A stretch of 64,000 nt of DNA. Origin: Rhipicephalus microplus. Lineage: Eukaryota; Arthropoda; Arachnida; Ixodida; Ixodidae. Each line of letters starts with the position of its first letter. The stretch's first letter is position 1. This document shows positions 53,430 to 64,000 of this stretch, in pieces. Position numbers and translations under genes: made by a program. The stretch spans positions 139,324,332-139,388,331 of the forward strand of contig NC_134710.1 in the NCBI RefSeq assembly GCF_043290135.1, written 5' to 3'. The notes beneath the pieces were generated by a model. It worked only from the letters and a program-made list of their open reading frames with translations. It ran no database searches and was not told the DNA's origin.

Positions 53430-53741
53430 ATGCATCTGCAGCTGCTTTTGGGGCAAACGCACTCAGGGATCGCTGTGTTCGAGCAGGCGTTTGAGCTGGC
53501 AGAGCAGGACTTGTTCGCCCAGCGCGATAAGCTTCTTGGCGAGAAGGGCGACTTGACGTTGTCCTTCGGCGCCTACCCTGTTTTCGAGATGTGCGCTTTG
53601 GAGGTGTATGTGAACGTCGTCCGCCTACTTAGAATTTATAGCGCTATAAATACTCGTTGTTTAATTATTAAAAAGAAAGCGAATGGCAGCTTGGTAGTGT
53701 TTGTGTGCAATCATTTGGTCACCCCAGTGGCAGTCGTCATA

Positions 53742-53742
<1 letters not shown>
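53430..53742 (+). CDS. Small conserved ORF, unit 2
   Basis: As in unit 1 with one change (QDLFAQRDK versus QDLFTQRDK). It runs into the (TA)n tract. Confidence 0.3.

Positions 53743-53812
<70 letters not shown>
53743..53812. repeat. (TA)35 tract, unit 2
   Basis: 70 bp of TA, 32 bp shorter than in unit 1. Confidence 0.95.
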
Positions 53813-53814
<2 letters not shown>

Positions 53815-54901
53815 ATCCGTCAAATGTTCCCAGGCTGTATACTATCCCATTATGGTGCCGTGGCCTGGAAGGGTTTTACGCAACCTGTACGTCGGCAAGT
53901 GCTTGCACTGCGTACATAATTCCATGGACTGTCACGCTAAGCACACTCACACCTTGCTTGTTCAGATGTTTGGCGTGGTCGAACATAATCAGAACTGTGT
54001 GTTTTGAGTGATGACGGGAAGTATTTAGTTCTCGGTGGTGTAAAAAACTGTTGGCGAACTTTGGTATCGCGAAATCTTTCATTATACAGACCTCATACAC
54101 ACCCTCACGTTCACGCAAGACCGTCTTATAATCATGGTTCGTATTGTAATCTATACGTTGACGCTAGTTGCGTCTCGGCGCGCGATTGAGACTTCAGTGG
54201 CCACCGCTAACCTCGCCACGCTTGCGCTGCACGTGCGCCAGTGCGAGGATATTCACCGTCTTGCGATCACGGAGCGGCCTCTATGAAATCGCTGCTCTAT
54301 GACGCATTTCTCCGAGGGTGATAATAGGTGCAGTTTAGGACGCCTTGGAACAATCACGCTGAGTTTATACCCTACGAAAGTTTTCAAACACATTCGCATG
54401 TATTTTATATAAAAAATTATGTCAGTAAAACTATATATATACATAAAAAGAAATAAGTTTGGCAGATCCCATGTACCTGGGAATCGACGTCATGCAAAGC
54501 ATATGGAGGGAAGATGAATTTGTTGCAGATTATTTTTTGTAAAGCGACACATTATGAAATAGCGTTAAATATGTGTAAAAATGTTGCACGAACAGACATA
54601 TATTGACGAGTTGCAGATGTTTATATAACCGGCTGTTTGCACTTGCTCAGCGATACCAATTGGAACATGCGTATTAGAAACACCAGAAGCTGATATGAAG
54701 CGCTGGTGCTCACGATGACGCTGGCCCTGGACACTGCTACATAAATAGACTACAGTGCATGGCGCGTAACCACAATGGATGTTAACCAGACGTGACAGCT
54801 GTATCAAATGATTACATATGCCATAATCATAAAAATGGGTAGGCAGCACTGCAACCACTATTGATGTTTCACGAATATCAGCATCTATTTGAAAAGGGGT
54901 T

Positions 54902-55177
54902 CTGAGACTTGGCGTAGCTTTGAGGTAGAATGCTTGACTGCCACGCAGAATGCTTGGGTTCGATTCCTGCTGGATCCTGAAACTTATTTTATGTTCTCGT
55001 TGAGTCGACGCTACCGATGTCGGGTATTGCTTAGCCCTCACGCGTTAAAATTGCCCATATGTGTTCTTGTTAGTCCAGGATAGATACAAAGTGTCAATCA
55101 CCTGTGGCACATACCCGCATAAAAGTGGCACATAACCGCCCGTGGGTATGTGCCACTGTCTGGTGGAAAGTGTCTGA
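54902..55177 (+). mobile_element. tRNA-Gly-derived SINE, unit 2
   Basis: Counterpart of the unit 1 copy with the same B box and hairpin (13-bp arms at 55104-55116 and 55144-55156). Confidence 0.6.
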
Positions 55178-55316
55178 CGACGTACGGGACGGGGTTGTGA
55201 CATTATTCATGTCTTGGCCATTGCGTCATAGTTGTCAAATCATCTTACCCTCCCAACCTAATTTTGGTTCACTCCAAGTTAAGGGGGTGACCACGAGAGC
55301 ACCCAAGCGTGAGCGG

Positions 55317-55649
55317 CTAGATAGATTGATACGCTCAATGTCGCCGAAGTTCGCTAAGAATTGCCTCGTATTAAAAAAAAAAAACAAGGTAACATGGTGT
55401 AAATGTATGCTTTCAAACGCAGCATCGCCACTGTGCGCGTTCTGTGGAGGATTGGAAAAAATAGATGATTTCTTTTTCACTTGCAGGCGGCCTACTACAG
55501 TACGGAAAACTTTTATAGAAATACCTTTGCGTGGTATTGGAATGGATTTATCTGTGCCTGACATTTTGCCTTTTGAGGCCTATATATCTGGGTTCTCCAA
55601 TGTGAAGGTATTCGCGGCTTCTAAGGACTATAATAATGAGAATAATTGA
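55317..55649 (+). pseudogene. LINE ORF2 C-terminal fragment, unit 2
   Basis: Same zinc-finger remnant as 48580-48912, duplicated with the unit. Confidence 0.55.
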
Positions 55650-57758
55650 TTGTATAACTAATCAGTAATATTATCTTAACGTGTCTGCAATATTATATAC
55701 GTATGAAAATAAGGGCATAGCTTTTGTTTTCAAATGTTAAACCACACATATCATTATTATTCTAAAATAACTCAAAAGTTGATGATGGCTAGAGTTTTCG
55801 GAGCTTGACGGAAATAACCAAAGCGCAACGCATACCATTAATTTACTCGTTGCGCGGAGAACCTGCAGGCACGACAACTCTATGCTTTATTTTCACACCT
55901 GCTTACCTAAAAAGGTAAGAATCGGAGCAGTGGTTTGTTCACTTGCCGCGGGAGGCCACTTGGCAGACCATTGTGAGTGGTGTGGGTGCACCCCAGCATT
56001 TCTTGCAACTCGGGTGTTGCGATGGGATCATGACCAGATCCAACGTGAGATCCGTGCGGCCATGTATACACACAGGGAGGCAGATAGATCTGTAAGTGTG
56101 CCCTCAATCGGCTTCTTGGAAGGGCGCGTGCACGACTCGAAGCTTGCATTAACGGCAGAATGGGGACGTTACTGTCAGTTCAACTTTTGTTGTTGTTTTG
56201 CATTTTATATGTCACGTGTCCAGTGTGAAACTTTCGGTTGAAGTCTAAAGATCGTCTTGTGCGCATATTTCTCTGTTCTTGTTTGGCTCCGCTATATTAT
56301 ATACAGTGTCGTCCATTCTTGGTACGAACTCCACAGCACGTGTCCGCGATCCGCGGGGCGCCAGCGCACACGATGCGGCCGCGCATCGAAGCTTATCGGC
56401 GCAGGCGCACAGGCATTGCCTGATTAGAGGGACTTTGAATATATTCTAGGTCACTCTAGCCTGATCTCTTGTGACGTAGTGGTGCGCCCGTTGCTTTGTT
56501 GTAAAGCATGCCTAAAGGTCAGCGTGCCAATAGCGATTAAGCGCGCCGCACTGCCGTTGCTGGAAAACTCGCGTCACTTACTGCAGCGCGATGTGACACG
56601 CACCGCGGAGCGCGGCCACTCGGCGCCGTATTCGAACTAAGAGTTTGACGACACTGTGCTTAAGTCCAAACTAACTAGTTCAAATTTGGAGGTTATCTAT
56701 AAGCATTAGTTTCTGGTATTACATCAGACTGCATGCGTCTCTGGTAATGCACCGGACTTGTAATGCCCCTTTGAAGGAACGAAAATTGACTGGCTAAGTA
56801 AAGAGGACCAAGGTGAATTCTCACTGATTTATGAACGTGTAGCTTTACGCTCAAGTGCCATGTGAAACAATCAGATATCCCAAGAAGCGTAGAGGAGCAG
56901 ATCGAGCAGGACTATGACCCATCGGGTGTGGTGTCTCGAGGAAATGCATGCAGCTGTAGATGATACTTGCTTTCCTGTTTCGGTCGCCCCACGTCGATCG
57001 AACATTCGTCAAAAATCATTATTAGTAATATTGGAAAGTTCCTATTTTCCCGCACAAGCCAAGAAAAACTCAAGCGCTTGCCGAATATATAGGGGCTGTT
57101 GGGCTGGAGATGACCGACTGAGATGAGCTCCTCCTCCCACCTGAATTTAAGCTTTGGTCATCAGTTGTAATGTTGTTTGATAAAAGCGTGGAAGCGCCCC
57201 ATGATTCACACCGTCTGAATTGCATAATGCGTGGGCATAGTTTAAAGCATGCCTGCCAATCCTTGGGGCTCAACCACAGCCCCCCTCATCAAGACAGGGT
57301 GCATCAAGACAGAGACTCGCAGTGGGTATACTTCGTTACTTCGCATAATGATGATACAATGATGCGATGTGACTTACTGGTTGGCTTTTGCTTTTGAGCC
57401 GCCAAGAAAACCTGTAAGCGTTTTATTTTCGATCTTTTTTCAACGAGGTGGCTTGACAACGGTCATTGATATTGCTGCAGATGAATCTATGGCACAGAGA
57501 ATGATGCCGAGGATTTTAGAAGAAGGGCAAAATTACGTCATTGAAGAGAAGAGGTATTAAGACTCATCGTTCCCGAGCGTAGATATGTCTTTATGCCTTT
57601 GAAAAAGTCGGGTGCCACCATTTGGTATGAAGACTGTTTGTAACGGTGACCAAGCTCTCCACCCGCTTAATATCAGCCATTATTACACCAAAGAAACAAT
57701 TACGCGTTTTCATATTTCACCCATGTATGTCACAGACGTATCATAAGTTTTGCATAGA

Positions 57759-57980
57759 ATGCATATGAGACAGCATTACTTTGATCGCTATCCGCGAACA
57801 TTCACTATGAAGCATCTGCTGTTTTGCGAACGCGGACAATCTATGCAAATATATTTAAGAACTCTGTTAGCATGTGTGGGTAACTTGGGATATATCCAGG
57901 ATAGATATGTGGCACCAAGTTACTTGCTCGAATCATTAAATTCATTTAGGCGTCGAAACTTTAGGTCGGACAAAGATTAG
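57759..57980 (+). CDS. Small unrecognised ORF, unit 3 (also in unit 4)
   Basis: MHMRQHYFDRYPRTFTMKHL, LLFCERGQSMQIYLRTLLAC, then YLLESLN...RNFRSDKD. The same frame is kept in unit 4 (61631-61852) with about eight replacements. In units 1 and 2 a four-base deletion (agttgctcg for agttacttgctcg) shifts it and ends it early. No domain recognised; it may be non-coding. Confidence 0.25.
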   Translation: MHMRQHYFDRYPRTFTMKHLLFCERGQSMQIYLRTLLACVGNLGYIQDRYVAPSYLLESLNSFRRRNFRSDKD

Positions 57981-58472
57981 GCTACCCGCTGATGTCGATG
58001 CAGGTTAGAATTCCACGCTTATTCTCGTGACCTGCAGTCGTTTGTCTGTGCAGATTTGTTCATAATTGCGCTTGGTGGACAACGACTACCGGACAAATGG
58101 TGAATATAGAAGAACCAATGTGGCGAAGCGTTTGGCGGCTCTCAACAGTTGACGCTGTAAACGGTAACAACAATCTATCCGTCTTAGAAGGCGCTAGGCG
58201 GGGAATAAGTGTTTATAATCATCATCGTCATAACCTTTGGCCAGTGCCTCGCGTGCGAACCTGCCAAGGGCTCGCGAAGGAGAAGAAGCAGAAGAGCAAA
58301 CGGTCTTGGATCGAACGCTCGTTTCTTCTACCGCTGCTTGTCCAGCCGATCCACGAAACCACTGCTCCCTAAGTAAGTCCAGAAGACGTGCGCCACAACC
58401 TCGTCTCATCAACGACGAACTGAACGAGGCGTTCCAAAGAGGCTGCGTCTTCGACCAGCAAGCCACGAATGA

Positions 58473-59231
58473 ATGGGCCTGCTGTACGGTGGTCGACAGG
58501 CAATGCGCGTGCGCCCGATGGTCGGGCAGGTGGCTGGCACCATGTGTGCTGTTCCCAGGGAGGATGACCGGCGTCCAGTGTTTGACCCCAGGTGGAGGCA
58601 GAGCTGTTCTGCATCCATGGGCAGCAAGCCTGCTGAGTCCTCAAGACCAAGCTTGGTGTTCATCCAGGCCCTAGACTAAACGGGTAATGCTCACGCCGTC
58701 GAACGCACCACGAAGAAAACTCAATTTGAATGTTTCAGCATCTTCGGGGCAGCGGCCGGCGCATTCAAAGCCCCCTCCATGCCTGTCTTGGAGGAGCGCC
58801 CTGGAGTGGTCTGCGTCATGGTGAAAGAACTGCACCAGTGGGTCGACAGGCTTCCATCCATGGGTCAGACTTGCGCGGTATCGGCTGATTACCTCGAGGT
58901 GCATCACGGGCTGGTCCGGCGCTTGCTCTCCTTCATTGGGTCGGCGGTCTTTGCGGTGAATATTTCGGCTCGGGGCCGAAACATCAGTTCAATGAAACAT
59001 CTGTTCAACGAGAGGGCATGTATTCGTTTTCGTTTACGCACTGATTTATTGTACGAGCAGAGTAGAGCAGATGAAAGGAATGTTTGGAAGAACCTACATT
59101 TGCCAGACTTCCGGAGTGCTCGGAGCTGCATTGCGGACTCGTCCGAAGATTGGGAAAAGTTGGCTGGTTTCCCGGAATCGGAAGAAGCTCTGGATGCTGC
59201 GGGCGCAACTTCGGTTCCTAACTCAGCGTGA
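58473..59231 (+). pseudogene. Unrecognised array protein, unit 3 copy with one in-frame stop
   Basis: The frame from ATG 58473 to the TGA at 59229-59231 is open for 252 codons except TAA at 58677-58679, where units 1 and 2 have GAA. Otherwise it follows the family landmarks (PVLEERPGVVCVMVKELHQW, YLEVHHGLVRRLLSFIGS, ATSVPNSA). A downstream ATG (58779) leaves a 150-codon C-terminal frame. Confidence 0.5.
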
Positions 59232-59270
59232 CAACTGTCCCTGAGACCTTGACTGCGGCGTTGTGCTTAA

Positions 59271-59684
59271 ATGCATCTGCAGCTGCTTTTGGTGCAAACG
59301 CACTCAGGGATCGCTGTGTTCAAGCAGGCGTTTGAGCTGGCAGAGCAGGACTTGTTCGCCCAGCTCGATAAGCTTCTTGGCGAGAAGGGCGACTTGACGT
59401 TGTCCTGCGGCGCCTATCCTGTTGGCGAGGTGTGCCATTTTGATGTGTATGTGAACATCGTCCCTTTACTTAGAATTTATAGCGCTATAAATACTCGTTG
59501 TTTAATTATTAAAGAGAAAGCGAATGGCAGCTTGGTAGTGTTTGTGTGCTATCATTTGGTCACCCCAGTGGCAGTCGTCATAGTTCGCGCTTCCGCGTTA
59601 TTTTGTGAAATTTTTTACAGACTTTTGAGTACTAAATATACCCATTCATCACATGTGATTGTTGGGACAGCGAGGGTAAAATGA
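59271..59684 (+). CDS. Small conserved ORF, unit 3 (137 aa)
   Basis: Same start as in units 1 and 2 and the same middle (AEQDLFAQLDKLLGEKGDL). It continues past the point where those units have TA repeats, to a stop at 59684. This may be the least altered version. Function unknown. Confidence 0.3.
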   Translation: MHLQLLLVQTHSGIAVFKQAFELAEQDLFAQLDKLLGEKGDLTLSCGAYPVGEVCHFDVYVNIVPLLRIYSAINTRCLIIKEKANGSLVVFVCYHLVTPVAVVIVRASALFCEIFYRLLSTKYTHSSHVIVGTARVK

Positions 59685-61630
59685 TGTTGTGCAGGTCAAT
59701 TTAAATATTTTTGAAAGCCGTGGCATAGCAAGACACAATGCGATAACACATATATACAAGATCTGTCAAATGTTCCCACGCTATGTAATATCCCGTTATG
59801 GCGCCGTGCAAGATATAGCTTGTGGCCTGGAAAAGTTTTACGCAACCTCTACGTCGGCAAGTGCTTGCACTGCGTACATAACTTCATGAAATGTCACGCT
59901 AAGCAAACTCGCATCTTGCTCATTCAGATTTTTGGCGTTGTCGAACATAATCAGCATTGTGTGTTACGAGTGATGACGGAAAGTATATAGTTTACGCGGG
60001 TGTGAAAAACTGTTGGTTAACTGTTGCATCGTTCATAATACAGAGCTCATGCTCTCGCTCACGTTCGTGCGCATATTTGTTCGTTCGTGCGCATATTTCT
60101 CTGTTCTTGTTTGGTTCCGCTATAATATATACAGTGTCGTTCATTCTTGGTACGAACTCCGCACCATGTGTCCACGCTCCGCGGGGCGCCAGCGCACACG
60201 ATGCGGCCGCGCATCGAAGCTTATCGGCGCAGGCGCACAGGCATTGCCTGATTAGAGGGACATTGAATATATTCTAGGTCACTCTAGCCTGATCTCTTGT
60301 GACGTAGTGGTGCGCCGTGCTGCTTTGTTGTAAAGCATTCCTAAAGATCAGCGTGCCGATAGCGATGAAGCGCGCCGCACAGCCGTTGCGGCAAAACTCA
60401 CGTCACTTATTGCAGCGCGATGTGACGCGAACCGCAACTTGCTGCCACTCGCGGTGCCGTATTTGAAATAAGAGTTTGACGACACTGTGCTTAAGTCGAA
60501 ACTACCTAGTTTAAATTTCAGGTTTAACTATAAGCACGAGTTTCTGGTAATACATCAGACTACATGCGTCTCTGGTCATGCACCGGAGTCGTGATGCCCC
60601 TTTGAAGGAACGAAAATTGACTGGTAAAGTGGACCAAGGTGAATTCTCACTAATTCATGAACGTGTAGCTTAACGCTCAAGTGTCATGTGAAACACTATA
60701 GCACGCCAAGAAGCTTTGCCAAGCAGATCGAGCAGGACCGTGATCCATCGGGCGTGGTGTCTCAAGGAAACACATGCAGCTGTAGATGATACCCGCTTTC
60801 CTGTTTCGGTCGCCCCACGTCGATCGAACATTCGTCAAAAAATCATTATTATAAAAATTAGAAAGCTCCTATTTTCCCGCACAAGCCAAGAAAAACTCAA
60901 GCGCTTGCCGACTATATAGGGGCTGTTGTGCTGGAGATGACCAACTGAGAGGAGCTCTTCCTCCCACCCTAATTTAATCCTTGGTCAGCAGGTGTAATGT
61001 AACGTTGTTTGATAAAAGCGTGGAAGCGCCCCAGGATTCACACCATCTGAATTGCGTAACTCGTGGGCATAGTTTAAAGTATGCCCGCCAATAATTGGGG
61101 CTCTTGGGCATAGTTTGAAGCATGCCCACAATAATTGGGGCTCAACCACAGCCCCCCTCACCAAGACAAGGCGCAAATACAGAGACTCGCAGTGGGTATA
61201 CTTCGTTACCTCGCATAATGATGATACAACGATGCATTATGACTTACTGGTTGACTTTTGCCTTTTGATCGCCAAGAAAACCTGTAAGTTGATTTTTTTT
61301 TCAATCTGATTTCAACGAGGTGGCCGGACAACGGTTTTCAATATTGCTGCAGATGAATCGGTGGCAAAAAGGATGGTGCTGAGGAACTTTAGAAGAGGGA
61401 CAAAATCACCTCATTGAAGAGTAGAGCTTTTAAGACTCATCGTTTCTGAGCGTAGATAAGTCCTTGTGCCTTTTAAAATGTCGGGTGCTACCATTTGGTA
61501 TGAAGACCGTTTGTAACGGTGGCCAAGCTCTCAACCAACTCAATATCAGCCCTTATTACACCCAGTAAACAATTACGGGTTTCATATTTCACCTATCTAT
61601 GTCACAGTCGTATCATACGTTTTGCATAGA

Positions 61631-61852
61631 ATGCATATGCGACAGCGTTACTTTGATCGCTATCCGCGAACTTTCACAATGATGCATCTGCTGTTTTGTG
61701 AACGTGGACAACCTATGCAAATATATCTAAGAACTCTGTTAGCGTGCGTGGGTCACTTGGGATACATCCAGGATAGTTATGTGGCACCAAGTTACTTGCT
61801 CGAATCATTAAATCCATTTAGGTGTCGAAATTTTAGGTCGGACACAGATTAA
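61631..61852 (+). CDS. Small unrecognised ORF, unit 4
   Basis: Same frame as the unit 3 ORF at 57759-57980 (MHMRQRYFDRYPRTFTMMHL ... FRSDTD). Function unknown. Confidence 0.25.
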   Translation: MHMRQRYFDRYPRTFTMMHLLFCERGQPMQIYLRTLLACVGHLGYIQDSYVAPSYLLESLNPFRCRNFRSDTD

Positions 61853-62344
61853 GCTACCCGCTGATGTCGATGAAGGGTAGAATTCTGCATTTACTCTCGC
61901 GACCTCCTGTCGTTTATTTGTGGAGATTTATTTATATTTGCGCTTGGCGGACAACGACTACCGGACAAATGGAGAATCTTGAAGGAACAATGCGGTGAAG
62001 CGTTTGGCGTCTCTCAACAGTTGACGCTGTAAACGGTAACAACTATTTATCCGTCTTAGAAGGCGCTAGGTGCAAAATAAGTGTTCATAATCATCATCGT
62101 CATGACGTTTGGCCAGTGCTTCGCATGCGAACGTACCAAGGGCTCGCGAAGGAGAAGAAGCAGAAGAGCAAACGGTCTTGGATCGAACGCTCGTTTCTTC
62201 TACCGCTGCTTGTCCAGCCGATCCACGAAACCACTGCTCCCTAAGTAAGTCCAGAAGACGTGCGCCACAACCTCGTCTCATCAACGACGAACTGAACGAG
62301 GCGTTCCAAAGAGGCTGCGTCTTCGACCAGCAAGCCACGAATGA

Positions 62345-63652
62345 ATGGGCCTGCTGTACGGTGGTCGACAGGCAATGCGCGTGCGCCCGAAGGTCGGGCG
62401 TGAGGCTGGCACCATGTGTGCTGTTCCGAGGGAGGATGACCGGCGCCTAGTGTTCGACCCCAGGTGGAGGCGGAGCTTTTCTGCGTCCATGGGCAGCAAG
62501 CCTGCTGAGTCCTCAAGACCAAGCTTCGTGTTCATCCAGGCCCTATACGAAAAGGTTAATGCTCGCGCCGTCGAACGCACCACAATAGAAACACTGTTTG
62601 AAGGCTTCAGCATCTTCGGGGCAGCGGGCTGCGCCAGCAAGGCCTCCACCAGACCTGTTTTGGAGGAGCACTCTGGAGCGGTTGGCGTCACGATGAAGGA
62701 ACTGCACCAGCGTGTCGACAGGTATCGATCCGTGGGTCTCATTTGCATGGTCATGGCTGATTACCTCGAGGTGCACCACGGGGTGATTCGGCGCTTGCTC
62801 TCCTCCAATGGGTCGTCGGTCTTTGCGAGAGAATGTTCGGCTTGGGGCATCTTCGGCCTGAACAGCCACGGAACATGCACCGGCAACGTTGTTTGCCTCC
62901 TCGACAACTGGTGCCTCCTGTTCAATCCTATGGACAAGACCGAGTATGGCCACTTACACCGAAATATTTTTTTCCGAAGTCTCGTAGCGTCCAAGAGGAA
63001 TCAGAACTTCGTGTTCGTCAAGGCTCTTGTCGAACTTAAGGGCAATGCGTACGCCATCGAGCGGACCACAAAGGAGATACTGACAACGCTTCTGGAAATA
63101 TACTTCTTCGAGCGCACCACAAAGGAGATGTTCACGGCACTTCTTGGTGGCTTCTACTTCTCCGGGGCAGCGGGCGGTGCCATCAAAGCCCCCACCATGC
63201 CTGTCTTGCAAGAGTGCCCCGGAGTGGTCTGCGTCATGGTGAAAGAACTGCACCAGTGGGTCGACAGGCCTCCATCCAAGGGTCAGACTTTTGCGGTATC
63301 GGCTGACTACCTCGAGGTGCATCATGGGCTGGTTCGGCGCTTGCTCTCCTCCATTGGGTCGGTGGTCTTTGCGGGGAATGTTTCGGCTGGGGGCCGACAC
63401 CTCAGCTCAATGAAGCATCAGTTCAACGAGAAGGCACGTATGCGTTTTGATTGTTTACGGACTGATTTTTCGTACGAGCAGAATAAAGATGATGAAAGGA
63501 TTGTTTGGAAGAACTTACATTTGCCAGACTTCCGGAGTGCTCGGAGCTGCGTTCCGGACTCCTCCGAAGATTCGGCGAAGTCGGCTGGTTTCCCAGTGTC
63601 GGAAGAAGCTCTGGAGGCTGCGGGCGCAACTTCGGTTCCTAACTCAGCGTGA
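62345..63652 (+). CDS. Unrecognised array protein, long form with two ~161-residue modules (435 aa)
   Basis: ATG at 62345 directly after a stop; ends TGA 63650-63652. Module 1: LVFDP (35-39), FVFIQAL (61-67), AVERTT (75-80), PVLEE, KELHQRVDR, MADYLEVHHGVIRRLLSS (137-154). Module 2: LLFNP (191-195), FVFVKAL (222-228), AIERTT (237-242), PVLQECPGVVCVMVKELHQW, SADYLEVHHGLVRRLLSS (319-336). Module 2 also holds an internal duplication (ERTTKEILTTLLEIYFF / ERTTKEMFTALLGGFYF, 239-272). The C-terminus (acidic DSSED, then SVPNSA) equals that of the other units. The other units keep one module. No known domain, signal peptide or clear membrane span is seen. Confidence 0.55.
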   Translation: MGLLYGGRQAMRVRPKVGREAGTMCAVPREDDRRLVFDPRWRRSFSASMGSKPAESSRPSFVFIQALYEKVNARAVERTTIETLFEGFSIFGAAGCASKASTRPVLEEHSGAVGVTMKELHQRVDRYRSVGLICMVMADYLEVHHGVIRRLLSSNGSSVFARECSAWGIFGLNSHGTCTGNVVCLLDNWCLLFNPMDKTEYGHLHRNIFFRSLVASKRNQNFVFVKALVELKGNAYAIERTTKEILTTLLEIYFFERTTKEMFTALLGGFYFSGAAGGAIKAPTMPVLQECPGVVCVMVKELHQWVDRPPSKGQTFAVSADYLEVHHGLVRRLLSSIGSVVFAGNVSAGGRHLSSMKHQFNEKARMRFDCLRTDFSYEQNKDDERIVWKNLHLPDFRSARSCVPDSSEDSAKSAGFPVSEEALEAAGATSVPNSA

Positions 63653-64000
63653 CAACTGTCCAGGAAACTTTGACTGTGTTGTTGCGCTCAAGTGGATCTG
63701 CAGCTGCTTTTAGTGCAAATGCACGCTGAGATCGCTGTGCTCGAACAGGTGTTGGAGCTGGCAGAGTAATACGTCTTCGCCCAGCTCGATAAGCTTCTTG
63801 GCGAGAAGGGCGACTTGACGTTGTCCTTCGGCGCCTATCCTGTTTGCGAGGTTTGCCCTTCGGAGGTGTATGTGAACATCGTCCCGCTACTTAGAATATA
63901 TAGCGCTATAAATACTCGTTGTTTAATTATTAAAAAGAAAGCGAATGGCAGCTTGGTAGTGTTTGTGTGCAATCATTTGGTCACTCCAGTGGCAGTCGTC

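Larger units (their letters stand above)
54121..56260. mobile_element. ~2.1-kb compound insertion in unit 2
   Basis: Counterpart of 47384-49523, offset by 6737 bp, with the same SINE and LINE content. Absent from unit 3. Confidence 0.65.
50766..57502 (+). repeat. Tandem array unit 2 (~6.74 kb)
   Basis: Near-identical to unit 1 throughout. Its first ~200 bp (50766-50966) match unit 3 (57503 on) exactly and differ from unit 1 at several bases. This places the duplication junction after about 50967. Confidence 0.95.
57503..61374 (+). repeat. Tandem array unit 3 (3.87 kb)
   Basis: Identical to unit 2 up to about 57765, then clearly more diverged (for example aacattcactatgaagc versus aactttcccaatgatgc). 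It lacks the MITE and the 2.1-kb insertion. In place of the TA tract it has about 170 bp of unique sequence (59584-59757), probably the ancestral state. Confidence 0.93.
61375..64000 (+). repeat. Tandem array unit 4, cut by window end
   Basis: Starts at the position matching 57503 (period 3872) and is moderately diverged from unit 3. It lacks the MITE at the site near 62057. It contains about 570 bp more coding sequence than unit 3 (see the 435-aa ORF). Confidence 0.9.

Overview
The window looks like chromosomal DNA of a hard tick (Ixodidae, probably a metastriate genus). It is intron- and repeat-rich, contains at least seven copies or pieces of a tRNA-headed SINE resembling the tick family Ruka, and is dominated by arthropod-type transposons. 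The genus is inferred from repeat character only. I see no bacterial genes, rRNA, CRISPR or viral genome.

Layout. (1) 1-9.4 kb: the last coding exon of an MPV17L2-like membrane protein gene (+), with a SINE in the preceding intron and a long non-coding stretch after it. This is the only confidently recognised cellular gene. A short possible membrane-protein exon lies on the - strand at 9.2-9.4 kb. (2) 9.8-25.5 kb: a patchwork of small transposons: a TA-flanked MITE, a TTAA-flanked element with a Mutator/Kolobok-like transposase remnant, LINE scraps, a hAT-type MITE, remnants of AMP-binding (4CL/luciferase-like) exons, and SINEs with clear target-site duplications. (3) 25.56-39.71 kb: a three-level nest. 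A decayed Ty3/gypsy element (-) was hit by a two-ORF LINE with RNase H (LINE A, -), which was itself hit by a second LINE (LINE B, +). LINE B keeps an uninterrupted 1184-residue endonuclease/RT/RNase H ORF. Both LINE insertions are framed by 12-13 bp target-site duplications, and decay increases from the inner to the outer layer. (4) 39.7-40.7 kb: two Penelope-like ends with hammerhead-like motifs, each beside a (TA)n array. (5) 40.99-43.55 kb: a spliced hAT transposase-derived gene (-) with consistent splice sites but two in-frame stops. (6) 43.99-64.0 kb: a tandem array of four units, two of about 6.75 kb and nearly identical, one of 3.87 kb, and a fourth cut by the window end. Each carries an ORF of an unrecognised protein family ending in the same C-terminus; in unit 4 the ORF contains two copies of a ~161-residue module. 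Units 1 and 2 share an 885-bp MITE, a compound SINE/LINE insertion and a (TA)n tract that unit 3 lacks.

The genes do not form a pathway. The window is mainly a record of transposition and segmental duplication around one mitochondrial membrane protein gene and one unknown, locally amplified gene family. All calls come from reading the sequence and the six-frame translations; no database search was run.
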